A stretch of 64,000 nt of DNA from Spartobacteria bacterium (GCA_003134765.1 PLCM01000017.1:1-64000); one strand, 5' to 3'. Shown: positions 1 through 8,184, counted from the stretch's first letter. Notes: generated by a model from the letters alone, not told the origin. Program-made: numbers and translations.

Positions 1-20
1 TCCCTACATAGGGGTTAGGC
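1..20 (-). repeat. attC-like site, partial (R'' end only)
   Basis: GTTAGGC at 14-20 reads GCCTAAC on the minus strand, 18 bp past the stop of the small membrane gene ending at 39. This is where the other cassettes of the array carry the first core box of their attC-like site. The rest of the site would lie left of the window. The call rests on position and on the four fuller sites further right. Confidence 0.5.
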
Positions 21-38
21 CTTGAACGGTGATCGGCA

Positions 39-398
39 TCACCATGGGCCAGGGTCTAGTCCGGCCACTAAAATCGTCGCTGCCGCAAGGAAGCCCGGAT
101 AGGCCCAAATGACTGTTCCCAGTACCAGCAGCGCGAATGAGCGCCACTTGTATCCGCGACTGGCCAAGGGAACGACGATATACCACAAGGGCCATGCTGC
201 CACACACCAAAACCAAACGCCGAAACTCAAGATAGTGTCACGGTCTAAAAGGAACGCCAACATGAGCAATGCAGCCGCGTGGATAATGCACATGATGGAT
301 GTCAAAATGAACGTGCTCCTGGGAGACTGCCCTGGAGTTGGTTGCGGCGATGGGGAATCGTCACTGACTTCGAGTATAGAATTGATGTCGTCGGCCAT
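39..398 (-). CDS. Small membrane protein of unknown function (cassette gene)
   Basis: A 119-residue protein with a charged, proline-containing N-terminus (residues 1-28) and three hydrophobic segments (about 29-51, 57-80 and 86-112), so it is probably an inner-membrane protein. I do not recognise a family. It begins 3 bp after the stop of the upstream small membrane gene (402-605), so the two probably share one cassette and one transcript. The pair lies between attC-like sites at 633-750 and at the window edge, in the same direction as all other cassette genes. Confidence 0.6.
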   Translation of the reverse strand: MADDINSILEVSDDSPSPQPTPGQSPRSTFILTSIMCIIHAAALLMLAFLLDRDTILSFGVWFWCVAAWPLWYIVVPLASRGYKWRSFALLVLGTVIWAYPGFLAAATILVAGLDPGPW

Positions 399-401
399 AG
401 A

Positions 402-605
402 TTATTTCTGCTTGGAATAGAGAACGAAGAGGAAAAGGAGCAGCGATCCGACGCTGAGCGTATCAAGCGCACAGTAGATGATGTTGATCGTCGCCGCTCC
501 GGTCTTTTCGTTCCATTGGAAGTCACCGAAGCGCATCACCTGGCTCCCGATGAGGTAGATCAGATTTCCAGCAATCGCAATGAGTGTGGCAAGTTTTAAG
601 TTCAT
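402..605 (-). CDS. Small membrane protein of unknown function (cassette gene)
   Basis: A 67-residue protein starting MNLKLATLIAIAG with two hydrophobic segments (about 4-22 and 43-63) around a short polar loop. The ATG at 605 is preferred to an in-frame start at 662 because the longer form would begin inside the attC-like site, and cassette genes here start just after the site's GTTRRRY box. The next gene follows after 3 bp. No family recognised; function unknown. Confidence 0.55.
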   Translation of the reverse strand: MNLKLATLIAIAGNLIYLIGSQVMRFGDFQWNEKTGAATINIIYCALDTLSVGSLLLFLFVLYSKQK

Positions 606-632
606 CCGTGATTTTCGGGTGCGGAAAGAAGA

Positions 633-750
633 CCTAACGAGAACAAGATGAGCGACGGCCACCGAGGGCGAACGTGGGCCGGAGCGAAAGTGGTTTGATC
701 ATCGAAAACGTGAACGCGCGGCGGGTGGCTGTTCGCTCGCCTGGTTAGGC
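633..750 (-). repeat. attC-like recombination site 1
   Basis: On the minus strand the site runs from GCCTAACCAGGCGAGCG to a conserved tail ending CTTGTTCTCGTTAGG. The arms are imperfectly complementary (GAGCGA and GCCACC in both), as in the folded single-stranded attC substrate. It separates the TonB-like cassette gene from the two small membrane genes. At about 118 bp it falls within the size range of chromosomal-integron attC sites. Confidence 0.65.
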
Positions 751-762
751 CTGTTCGTGCTG

Positions 763-1128
763 CTAGTGGGTCTTGGGTGGAACATAGCGGGGCTTGTATG
801 GGTAAGGAGCCATCGTGAAGTGGATCGGAACTCGGACGGCCTTGACTCTGCCAGGCTTGAAGCGCCACTTCGAATAAGCGGCGATCGCAGTGCGGTCGAG
901 CAGCGGCGCGCCTGTGCTGTCCTCTACATCGACGCGTGCCACTGTGCCGTCCGGCCGAACTCGAATGATGAACATGCCGCTGCCCTGGAGATTGCGGCGG
1001 CGCGCCTCGTACGGGTACTCCGGCCGAGGCGCGTCGATCACGTCTTCCTTGCGTGGCGCGGGAATCGAATCCGCGAGCCCGGTCTGCGCGAGACAAATGA
1101 CGAAGAGGATAACGAGACAACGCTTCAT
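763..1128 (-). CDS. TonB C-terminal-domain protein (cassette gene)
   Basis: A 121-residue exported protein: signal peptide about 1-20 (MKRCLVILFVICLAQTGLA), then a TonB/TolA-type C-terminal fold. The family pattern is visible as PEYPYEARRRNLQGSG, VRPDGTVARVDVEDSTG, LLDRTAIAAYSKWRFKPG and a final hydrophobic strand. There is no proline-rich spacer and no separate membrane anchor beyond the signal, so it is not a full energy transducer. Such stand-alone domains occur widely as periplasmic proteins of unclear role. The start at 1128 lies a few bases after the GTTAGATGC end of attC-like site 2. Confidence 0.75.
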   Translation of the reverse strand: MKRCLVILFVICLAQTGLADSIPAPRKEDVIDAPRPEYPYEARRRNLQGSGMFIIRVRPDGTVARVDVEDSTGAPLLDRTAIAAYSKWRFKPGRVKAVRVPIHFTMAPYPYKPRYVPPKTH

Positions 1129-1131
1129 AGC

Positions 1132-1256
1132 ATCTAACGAGAACAAGCTGAGCTACGGCCGCCGAGACCGAGCGTCAAATGCGGTGAAATGGAAATAGCC
1201 ATCCAGAATGTGAACATACGACGGGCGGCCGTTAGCTCCAGCGCATGGTTAGATGC
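1132..1256 (-). repeat. attC-like recombination site 2
   Basis: On the minus strand it begins with ATCTAACCATGCGCTGG and ends with CTTGTTCTCGTTAGATGC, giving matched RYYYAAC and GTTRRRY boxes. Internal arms GGCCGCC and GGCGGCC are complementary. The 3' half closely matches sites 1, 3 and 4 (GCTCGGTCTCGGCGGCCGTAG), showing a single site family. The next gene starts with ATG two bases after the last box. Confidence 0.7.
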
Positions 1257-1271
1257 GAGCGTAAACATCAC

Positions 1272-1631
1272 TCAGCGCTTGTATTCACCGACAACGCCAC
1301 CGGGTGCCGTGACTTGGAAATCGTCCCGCGTGAGTCTAAGAATCTCCGCTCTGCTTTCTCCGTACTCGCGGCTTTGCCAAATGATCCGCTGGCCTTCGAT
1401 GCGCCATGTGCCCGATTGGTTGGTGACACCGCGTCGAGGGTCTTCGAATACGCGAACGAATGTATGATCGGCTCGATATGTGATGTGGTCCGTAAGCACG
1501 GTTACATGATCAACGGCGTCGAGGCGGCGCTGCGTCCACTCGCCAGCAAGCGTAGAATCGGGCGACCGGCTACACCCAAGACCTGATGTGCAAACGGCTG
1601 CAAGCAACAGCGCGCGAATCGTGGACAGCAT
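1272..1631 (-). CDS. Small lipoprotein, lipocalin-like (cassette gene)
   Basis: A 119-residue protein with a lipoprotein signal (residues 1-20, lipobox SGLGC) followed by a compact beta-rich domain: LAGEWTQR, THITYRADHTF-like strand, SGTWRIEGQRIIW, RLTRDDFQVTAPGG. The layout resembles small lipocalin-like domains that report a GxW motif and repeated strands; this is a fold guess, not a family assignment. The ATG at 1631 overlaps the GTTAGATG box of the upstream conserved module, so gene and recombination-type end are fused. Probably anchored in the outer membrane; function unknown. Confidence 0.6.
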   Translation of the reverse strand: MLSTIRALLLAAVCTSGLGCSRSPDSTLAGEWTQRRLDAVDHVTVLTDHITYRADHTFVRVFEDPRRGVTNQSGTWRIEGQRIIWQSREYGESRAEILRLTRDDFQVTAPGGVVGEYKR

Positions 1632-1872
1632 CTAACTAGATATAGACGGCAATCTGCAATCTATTTCTTGCCGCATCGGAGCATTGTGCTCTCAAACACT
1701 GCAAGATGGCAAGTGCCATTTCGTGAATCGGAACCCCATGGGTTCTCCCTTGGGGAAATGAAACGTCTCTTTAGAGAAATCGGGAAATGACTGCGTATCA
1801 GTGACGAAGATTGAATTACCAGGATTGTTCTAGAGGAGGGATTATTGAGTTATGTACTTCTTTAAGGACAAG
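1629..1872 (-). promoter_or_regulatory. Conserved non-coding module, copy A, with promoter-like sequence
   Basis: This stretch has no convincing gene. It shares two blocks with 3511-3821: about 70 bp beside the GTTRRRY end (1644-1713, about 85 percent identical by eye) and about 30 bp at the distal end (1841-1872). The distal block reads on the minus strand TTGTCC (1871-1866), 19 bp, AATAAT (1846-1841), close to a sigma70-type promoter pointed at the cassette gene at 1631. The middle differs between copies. It may be a promoter cassette, a decayed attI, or an unusual attC. Confidence 0.45.
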
Positions 1873-1898
1873 GGCCGCACCGCTTAGCACACCGCAGG

Positions 1899-2021
1899 AT
1901 GTTAGCGAGAGCAAGATCAGCGACGGCAGGCGCGCGAGCGTTTGGCTGCGGGTTGAGGGCGGAATTTCATGCAAGTGAGGAGCCGAGGCTGCCAGCCGTG
2001 CGCTCGTCGTCTGGCTAGATC
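1899..2021 (-). repeat. attC-like recombination site 3 (divergent)
   Basis: The minus strand reads GATCTAGCCAGACGACGAGCG at one end and GCCGTCGCTGATCTTGCTCTCG at the other, matching the conserved tail of the other sites. The terminal box is GCTAACA instead of GTTAGRY, so the crossover base context looks mutated and the site may be inactive. It follows the stop of the gene at 2028-2408 by 7 bp, as expected for a cassette end. Confidence 0.55.
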
Positions 2022-2027
2022 ATTCGT

Positions 2028-2408
2028 TCAATGAATCCAAAAAGTCTTTTTGCCGAAAATCTTCCACTTACCGCCGAGCTTCTGCACGCCGTATGAGCCT
2101 CCGGTGAGATTTGCGTCAGAGCCAGTCTGGACGGAGACCTGATCTGTCCTTTCGTATTCGACGATTGGCGTAGTTTGCACTTTTCCGTTTTTAAATCCAT
2201 CGCTCCGCCACATCTTCACTGGAATCGAACCTGGAACTCGATGTGAGTCGTAGACCGGACTCATGCGCAGGATCGGCTCTCGTGTGACCGCGTGGATCAC
2301 CGCACGAATTTCGTCGCGGTCGCTTTGCGATATGTGGACGTCTTGCGCCTGTGCAGATGCTGCTAACGCCGTAAAAGAAAGTGCTGCGATATGGATCAGT
2401 GGTCTCAC
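2028..2408 (-). CDS. Exported protein of unknown function (cassette gene)
   Basis: A 126-residue protein with GTG start and a signal peptide (MRPLIHIAALSFTALAASAQA). The mature part is mixed alpha/beta and ends in GGKWKIFGKKTFWIH, a pattern seen at the end of NTF2-like domains, but I cannot assign a family. The GTG lies directly after the TCGTTAGAGC end of attC-like site 4, supporting this start. Probably periplasmic. Confidence 0.55.
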   Translation of the reverse strand: MRPLIHIAALSFTALAASAQAQDVHISQSDRDEIRAVIHAVTREPILRMSPVYDSHRVPGSIPVKMWRSDGFKNGKVQTTPIVEYERTDQVSVQTGSDANLTGGSYGVQKLGGKWKIFGKKTFWIH

Positions 2409-2532
2409 GCTCTAACGAGAAAGAGCTCAGCTACCGCTGGCGGGGGCGAGCGTGGATTGCAATGGAGGTGTTTTCATAATGTAATGCGAGGCATCAAGCG
2501 GCCAGCGGTTAGCTGCAGCGGCCTGGTTAGGC
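2409..2532 (-). repeat. attC-like recombination site 4
   Basis: On the minus strand it runs from GCCTAACCAGGCCGCTGCAG to AGCTCTTTCTCGTTAGAGC, with arms GCTGGCCGC and CGCCAGCGG. It is open in the frame of the upstream hydrolase, which is translated right through it. The 3' tail is of the same family as sites 1-3. Confidence 0.7.
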
Positions 2533-3503
2533 CTCTCGTGATTCATGCTTTCGATGGCCGCTATTGCTGCTTGGATGGCAGTTGAATCGAGAGTGAGTGA
2601 GATGTGGTCGATCCCCGGGAGAAGCGTAATAGGAACATCCTTACCCGCTGTCTTGAAGACGCTCGCAAACTTATCGGCGTAAAACACTTCATCATTCTGA
2701 CCGGCCAGAACCCGAAGCGGCTGCCTGACCGCACGAATGTTTGCCTGGTAGTCGCGTTCGGGCCTGAAATTCTGCGCGAGGGCGAATGAGTATTGCGGCG
2801 TGAGGAAACCTTTAGCCTCCTCATCGAGCGCGAATTTGATCACAGGCAGATCGTCGAACGCGTGCACTCCGAACCCATCGAGAAAGGAGATCGCTATGAT
2901 GCGCGGAACCCCCACCGTGGCCCACCCGCCGCTATCCGGACGCGACGTTGCTGCGTCCTGACTGATCCAAGGAGAAAGAAGAAGATAGTTGGAGAATAGT
3001 TCCTGTCGTGGACTGCCCGCGAAGCGAAGCACAAAACCTCCGCCAGAAGAGAACCCAACTAGGGTGGAAGGTTGAGTTAATTTGATTGCATGGACAAAAT
3101 CCTCCATGTCGTCCTCCAACTGTCCGATATAGGCGATGTGGCCTTTGACGCCGGATTGACCGTGCCCGCGCATGTCCAACGAGTAGGCTGCGTAGCCAGC
3201 CGCGGCAAACGCCTTGGCCATCACATGCATGCTACTGCTGCTGGCGGAGGAGCCGTGTACCAGCACGACACTACCGTTGATCGCGTCGCCTACTGCCGGG
3301 TACGCCCGGAAGGCAACCTTTGCGCCATCGCGAGCCGTGAAATGATTGCGTTCCGGTAGATCCGAGAAATCCACGTTATTGAATGGGTCATTGATACTCG
3401 ACATCGGCGGCGGCTCACCTGGCCCACCGAAAACTATCGCGAGGCCAAAGGCCGCCACCAGCACCGCAACAATAACCAAGCCAGTAACGAGAAGACGCTT
3501 CAT
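2427..3503 (-). CDS. Alpha/beta hydrolase (cassette gene, tail encoded by attC)
   Basis: A 358-residue hydrolase with an N-terminal signal anchor (MKRLLVTGLVIVAVLVAAFG). The hydrolase features are an oxyanion region VVLVHGSSASS, the nucleophile elbow GFSSGG, an acid region LAGQNDEVF and the catalytic histidine in GIDHISL, so a serine hydrolase of the lysophospholipase/esterase type acting outside the cytoplasm is likely. Residues from about 324 onward (PNQAAAANRWPLDASHY...) come entirely from the attC-like site 4, because the natural stop is missing. The start lies 8 bp after the GTTAGGC end at 3511. Confidence 0.8.
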   Translation of the reverse strand: MKRLLVTGLVIVAVLVAAFGLAIVFGGPGEPPPMSSINDPFNNVDFSDLPERNHFTARDGAKVAFRAYPAVGDAINGSVVLVHGSSASSSSMHVMAKAFAAAGYAAYSLDMRGHGQSGVKGHIAYIGQLEDDMEDFVHAIKLTQPSTLVGFSSGGGFVLRFAGSPRQELFSNYLLLSPWISQDAATSRPDSGGWATVGVPRIIAISFLDGFGVHAFDDLPVIKFALDEEAKGFLTPQYSFALAQNFRPERDYQANIRAVRQPLRVLAGQNDEVFYADKFASVFKTAGKDVPITLLPGIDHISLTLDSTAIQAAIAAIESMNHERPNQAAAANRWPLDASHYIMKTPPLQSTLAPASGS

Positions 3504-3510
3504 ATGATGG

Positions 3511-3821
3511 GCCTAACGAGAATTAGACGGCATCTGCAATCTATTTCCTGCCGCATCGGAGCATCTTGCCGTGAAACACTGCAAGGTGGCAAGCTCAGTT
3601 TCCGACCAGCACGCCAAAAGGAAAGCCTCAGATCCGCCTTCGTCCACGACGTAAGGTCGTGCGGGGCGTTCGTCGAATCGTATAGCCGAATTCGGTACGG
3701 CGGCTGTCCATAATCCCATTTTCTAATCCTCATCTGGTCCGAGTCGTATTCGTTTTTATCGCAGGTATTTTTACTTGGAGTATCAGAAATGATTATTGAG
3801 TTATGTACTTCTATAGGACAA
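3511..3821 (-). promoter_or_regulatory. Conserved non-coding module, copy B, with promoter-like sequence
   Basis: Second copy of the module at 1629-1872, placed upstream of the hydrolase cassette. GCCTAAC at 3511-3517 is the cassette junction. The 70-bp block (3524-3593) and the distal block (3792-3821) match copy A, while about 195 bp between them differ. Minus-strand promoter-like boxes are TTGTCC (3821-3816) and AATAAT (3797-3792), 18 bp apart. No complementary RYYYAAC partner is seen, so it is not a normal attC. No gene is evident between 3518 and the kelch gene stop at 3880. Confidence 0.45.
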
Positions 3822-3879
3822 GAAAAGCGACTACGAATCGCCGCCCCGGCAGAGCCATCCTACTGCGCCATTTGGTATA

Positions 3880-6800
3880 TCACTGTAAATTGTACACCTC
3901 GACTAACCCAACCCCTGTCGTATTGTTCTTCCCTCGCACGATGGCGGTGTAGTTGCCCGGCGAGAGAGTAGCCACAATTGCAGATTCTAAATCGTTGCTA
4001 GGTGGAATTGTCGTAGCACGGATGTCAGCTTCCTGCGACTGGCCGGTCTGATCGTTGATCTTCCAGTTGTCGTTGGTCGCAAGCGTAGTTCCACTTCCAT
4101 CGTGCAGCTCAAGAGTTGGATCGGCCAGAACGCCCGCGACTCCAGCGCCACTCAAGGATGGTCCAAGTGCGCGCACGATCACTTTGGCCGCGCCGCCCCC
4201 GCTTCCTCCGCCGACGATCAACCCACCTATCATGACATTGTTCCCTGTGTCCACAAATCCCCGGGTGCTGATGTTCGCCAGTTTGGAGTTGGCGGCTTGC
4301 GCCAGATCGTAAACCTCCACTAACCCCACTCCTGTGCCACCATTCTTACCCGCAAGGATGGCGGTGTAATTGCCAGGAGCAAGAGTCGCGATAACGGCCG
4401 ATTCCAAATCGTTCGGCGGTGGAATTGTCGTGGCGCGGATGGCAGCTTCCTGCGATTGGCCGGTTTGATCGTTGATCTTCCAGTTGTCGTTGGTCGTTAC
4501 CGTGCTGCCTTGATGTAGCTCCAGAGTCGGATCAGACAAAGCAACGCCAACACCACTGAGGGAAGGACCGATCCCGCGAATGATGACCGTCTTTGGATCG
4601 GTTCCGGTGATAATAAAGCCACCGATCAGCACCTGGTCGCCAGTAAGAACGCGCATGCGGGTGGAAATGTTGAGCAAGGTGCTCGGTGTTGGCGTAGGCG
4701 TAGCCGTCGGTGTCGGGGTCGGGGTTGGCGTGGCTGTAGGTGTTGGTGTAGGTGTAGGTGTAGGGTTGACCACAACCGACTCGCCCGGATCACCGCAGGC
4801 TCCCGCGACGGCATTGTTGTTGGCGTCGCCACTGTAGCTCGCCACGAATCGGTATGTGCCGAGCGACGTCGGGATAAAGGAATCGGATGAATAAGGCCCG
4901 TTGTCACTAACCGGCGTGATCGAGGTAAAGGCCGCAGTCCCCACGCAGCTCGCATTGTCCGGTCCATAAACCGTAAAGGTAATCGTACCGGTTGGATTGT
5001 TTCCATTGGAGAGGGTAGCGCTGTCCGAGATGGTGCCGCCTGCGGTGGTTGCAGGGGAAGCTGTCGTGTTGATAGTAGGATTTGCCTTTACGCTTGCTCC
5101 GGTAAGCGCGATGTTGAATGGACTGTTAGTCGCGTCATTGCTCGTGATATGAAGCGCGGCGCTACGCGACCCCGGCGGCGCCTTCGGCTGAAACGCGATA
5201 TTGAACGTCGTGTTTGCGCCGGGCGCGAGAGTGCTGCTCGTGCGGAAGGTATCCAGCGGGAAGTCGCTGCTGTTCGTTCCGCCCACGGTAATTGCGATTC
5301 CAGTCAGGTCCACGCTGCCATTATTCCTAATCGCGAAACCCAGGGTCAAGCTACTCCCGATCATGACATTGCCGAAGTCCACTGTGCTCGTGTTGTTCAC
5401 GAGGGGAGTGTCGATGGGTTGTTCGACCGAGATCTTGGGCTGCCCGAACACCAGATACTTCGCAGCGCTCGGGATACCGTTGGTAAAGACGGTCACCAGA
5501 GACGGGCCGAAAGGAAAGCCGCTCACCGGGAGAGAGGTGAAGGCCGTGTTCGACCAGCCAACGGTCGGGTCCACCAGAAGGAATACGACCTGGCTGCTCT
5601 CGAGACTGCGCAGTTGTACGATCGGGTAATTGCTCGAGGAATCCTGGAAGTTACCGCCGGAAGCTTGCGAGATACCCTTGAAAAGCGAACCGGTGAGGAT
5701 CAGGCGAGTGCCGGATTGGAGTGTTGAGGGCGCTGTCGCGATCTGAGGCTGCCACGCACCACTGAAACCAAGGCCCACATCGTACAGTTCCGCGCTCGCG
5801 AGAGTGCTGCTGGTGGTGTTAAGTCCTCCTGCGACGAGCACCTTGCCGTTGGGCAGCAACGTCGCCGTGTGAATTTGCCGTGCGGTAGCAAGGCTGCCGG
5901 TGGCCGTCCAGCTCCCGCTCGCCGGATCGTACAGTTCCACGCTCACGAGGAGGCTGCTGCTGCCTTGTCCTCCTGCGACGAGCACCTTGCCGCTGGGTAG
6001 CAACGCCGCCGTGTGCAAATAGCGTGCGGCGCCGAGGCTTCCGGTTGCCGTCCAGGTCCCGCTCGCTGGATCGTACAGCTCCGCGCTCGCGAGAGGGCTG
6101 CCGCCGCTAAGTCCTCCTGCGGCGAGCACTTTGCCGTTGGGTAGCAACGTCGCCGTGTGCTCAAAGCGTGAGGTGGCGAGGGGGCCGGTCGCCGTCCAGG
6201 TCCCGCTCGCCGGATCGTACAGTTCCGCGCTCGCGAGAGCGTTGGTGTTGTTATTTCCTCCTGCGACGAGCACCTTGCCGTTGGGCAGCAACGTCGCCGT
6301 GTGATAAAAGCGTGCGCCGCCGAGGCTGCCGGTGGCCGTCCAAGTCCCGCTCGCCGGATCGTACAGTTCCGCGCTCGCGAGAGGGCTGCCGGTGCTGCTG
6401 CCAGCTCCTCCTGCGACGAGCACCTTGCCGTTGGGCAGCAACGTCGCCGTGTGAACCTGGCGTGCCGTGGCGAGGCTGCCGGTCCCCGTCCAGCTCCCAC
6501 TCGCCGGATCGTACAGCTCCGCGCTCGCCAGAGAGGGGCCGTTAATACCTCCCGCGACGAGCACTTTGCCGTTGGGCAGCAACGTCGCCGTGTGATTATC
6601 CCGTGCTTGGCCGAGGCTCCCGGTTGCCGTCCAGGTCTGGTTCGTCTGATCGTAGAGTTCCGCGCTCGCGAGAGCGGCGCTGCTGTTATAACCTCCTGTA
6701 ACGAGTACCGTGCCGTTGGGCAGCAACGTCGCCGTGTGCTGAATGCGTGCGGCGCCGAGGCTCCCGGTGGTAGTCCAGGTCCCGTTTGTCCCGCTCGCTG

Positions 6801-7638
6801 GATCAAATAGCTCCGCGCTCGCCAGAGCATTGAAGCTGTTGTCAGCTCCGCCCGCGACGAGCACTTTGCCGTTGGGCAGCAACGTCGCCGTGTGATTAGC
6901 GCGTGCGTGGCCGAGGCTCCCGGTCGCCGTCCAGGACCCGTTTATCCCGCTCGCCGGATCGTAGAGTTCCGCGCTCGTGAGAGTGCCGCCATTAAAACCT
7001 CCTGCGACGAGCACCTTGCCGTTAGGCAGCAACGTCGCCGCATGACCATTGCGTGCGGTGGCGAGGCTGCCGGTCGCCTTCCAGGTCCGGTTCGCCGGAT
7101 CGTAGAGTTCCGCGCTCGCGAGAGGGACGCCGTTATTGTCATTACCTCCTGCGACGAGCACCTTGCCGTTGGGCAGCAACGTCGCCGTGTGAAGTTCCCG
7201 TGCGGTGGTGAGGCTGCCGGTCCCCGTCCAGGTCCCGCTCGCCGGATCGTACAGTTCCGCGCTCGCGCTGGTGCCACGTCCTCCTGCGACGAGCACCTTG
7301 CCGTTGGGCAGCAACGTCGCCGTGTGATAAAAGCGTGCGCCGCCGAGGCTGCCGGTGGCCGTCCAAGTCCCGCTCGCCGGATCGTACAGTTCCGCGCTCG
7401 CGAGTTCGTTGCCGCTGCTGCCAACACCTCCTGCGACAAGCACCTTGCCGCTGGGTAGCAACGTCGCCGTGTGATCATAGCGTGCGGCGCCGAGGCTGCC
7501 GGTGTTACTAAAAACAACGGGGGCGCCCGCGCACGGCTGCACGAGCACCAGCCCCGCCCCGAGAAAAAGCAGCGGGAACGCCACCCGCCGCGCAAGAATT
7601 GAGGTAGCCGACAGAAGACCGGCGCAAAGGGAATGCAA
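3880..7638 (-). CDS. Secreted kelch-repeat protein with Ig-like and repeated C-terminal domains
   Basis: A 1252-residue exported protein; TTG start, chosen because an in-frame stop lies just upstream and a signal peptide follows (about 1-38, ending CAGA). Residues 45-640 are twelve near-identical kelch/galactose-oxidase-type repeats of about 50 residues (HTATLLPNGKVLVAGG...LASAELYDPASGTW), predicted to form beta-propeller blades. After them come a region with a choice-of-anchor-D/ASPM-like domain (VDFGNVMIGSSLTLGFAIRN), a Big_3/5-like Ig domain, a Pro-Thr linker, and two copies of a domain with RGIGPSL, DPTLELH, NDNW and GVGLVEVYDL. No sorting signal is visible. Probably a surface or secreted adhesion or carbohydrate-interacting protein; substrate unknown. 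Confidence 0.8.
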   Translation of the reverse strand: MHSLCAGLLSATSILARRVAFPLLFLGAGLVLVQPCAGAPVVFSNTGSLGAARYDHTATLLPSGKVLVAGGVGSSGNELASAELYDPASGTWTATGSLGGARFYHTATLLPNGKVLVAGGRGTSASAELYDPASGTWTGTGSLTTARELHTATLLPNGKVLVAGGNDNNGVPLASAELYDPANRTWKATGSLATARNGHAATLLPNGKVLVAGGFNGGTLTSAELYDPASGINGSWTATGSLGHARANHTATLLPNGKVLVAGGADNSFNALASAELFDPASGTNGTWTTTGSLGAARIQHTATLLPNGTVLVTGGYNSSAALASAELYDQTNQTWTATGSLGQARDNHTATLLPNGKVLVAGGINGPSLASAELYDPASGSWTGTGSLATARQVHTATLLPNGKVLVAGGAGSSTGSPLASAELYDPASGTWTATGSLGGARFYHTATLLPNGKVLVAGGNNNTNALASAELYDPASGTWTATGPLATSRFEHTATLLPNGKVLAAGGLSGGSPLASAELYDPASGTWTATGSLGAARYLHTAALLPSGKVLVAGGQGSSSLLVSVELYDPASGSWTATGSLATARQIHTATLLPNGKVLVAGGLNTTSSTLASAELYDVGLGFSGAWQPQIATAPSTLQSGTRLILTGSLFKGISQASGGNFQDSSSNYPIVQLRSLESSQVVFLLVDPTVGWSNTAFTSLPVSGFPFGPSLVTVFTNGIPSAAKYLVFGQPKISVEQPIDTPLVNNTSTVDFGNVMIGSSLTLGFAIRNNGSVDLTGIAITVGGTNSSDFPLDTFRTSSTLAPGANTTFNIAFQPKAPPGSRSAALHITSNDATNSPFNIALTGASVKANPTINTTASPATTAGGTISDSATLSNGNNPTGTITFTVYGPDNASCVGTAAFTSITPVSDNGPYSSDSFIPTSLGTYRFVASYSGDANNNAVAGACGDPGESVVVNPTPTPTPTPTATPTPTPTPTATPTPTPSTLLNISTRMRVLTGDQVLIGGFIITGTDPKTVIIRGIGPSLSGVGVALSDPTLELHQGSTVTTNDNWKINDQTGQSQEAAIRATTIPPPNDLESAVIATLAPGNYTAILAGKNGGTGVGLVEVYDLAQAANSKLANISTRGFVDTGNNVMIGGLIVGGGSGGGAAKVIVRALGPSLSGAGVAGVLADPTLELHDGSGTTLATNDNWKINDQTGQSQEADIRATTIPPSNDLESAIVATLSPGNYTAIVRGKNNTTGVGLVEVYNLQ
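5780..7500 (-). repeat. Tandem DNA repeats encoding twelve kelch blades
   Basis: About 140-150 bp units, highly similar at DNA level (conserved core gacgagcaccttgccgttgg). The units covering about 6264-6390 and 7284-7410 appear identical over more than 100 bp, pointing to recent duplication or gene conversion. Unit number is likely unstable between strains. Confidence 0.85.
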
Positions 7639-7911
7639 TATTTTCGTAGTTTAGGCCTGCTTGTTCTTAACTGCTTCAAACAGAGCGTTACAGATCGCGT
7701 AACGCGGCCTTCCAGCGAAGGTTCAGCCCCTTGGGCTCAATTCAGCCCAGCCGAAGATGCGTTGAAACGTCGGGTGACGTAATCGGTCGGCGTTGTAATA
7801 AAAAAAGACTCTTGAAGTCGAGCTTTTTCTCCATTAATCAGAACGGGCCGGGAGGTCTGAGCAGGGAATTCCCATCGGACAACTAATTTGTGCTGCCGAG
7901 CGGGTGGCCGA

Positions 7912-8184
7912 TCACAAGCCCACAGGCAAGTGGCGATACAGCGTCGCTTTCGATACTCCGAGAGTTCCGCACACGTCTTTGAGCCGCGCACGACCGTCTT
8001 TTAATAAGGTAGCAGCCATTTGGATTTTCTTGTCGGTCATCAGGCGAGGTCGACCACCTCGTCGACCCCGAGCGCGCGCCGCCGACAACCCGGCTCGCGT
8101 TCGCTCACGAATTATCTCGCGCTCGAATTCGGCCAAAGCCCCAAATACGTGAAAGAACAGTTTCCTGAACACTACGAAACCCAA
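7912..8184 (-). pseudogene. Serine resolvase/invertase remnant (C-terminal part)
   Basis: The translated segment KLFFHVFGALAEFEREIIRERTRAGLSAARARGR followed by GGRPRLM and a helix-turn-helix (DVCGTLGVSKATLYRHL) is the C-terminal third of a Hin/Tn3-resolvase-type recombinase. The catalytic N-terminal domain with its serine is absent, and the first residues do not fit the family. It lies about 40 bp outside the left end of the IS1595-type element, so insertion or rearrangement probably cut it. Confidence 0.75.

Noticed and set aside
633..2532. CRISPR or ordinary intergenic palindromes as explanation for the attC-like sites
   Set aside because: Spacing matches gene cassettes and the sites have paired core boxes at gene junctions; no cas genes.
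4055..7679. Several long frames on both strands overlapping the kelch gene
   Set aside because: They are periodic shadows of the 150-bp coding repeats, rich in Arg/Cys/Pro, without family features.
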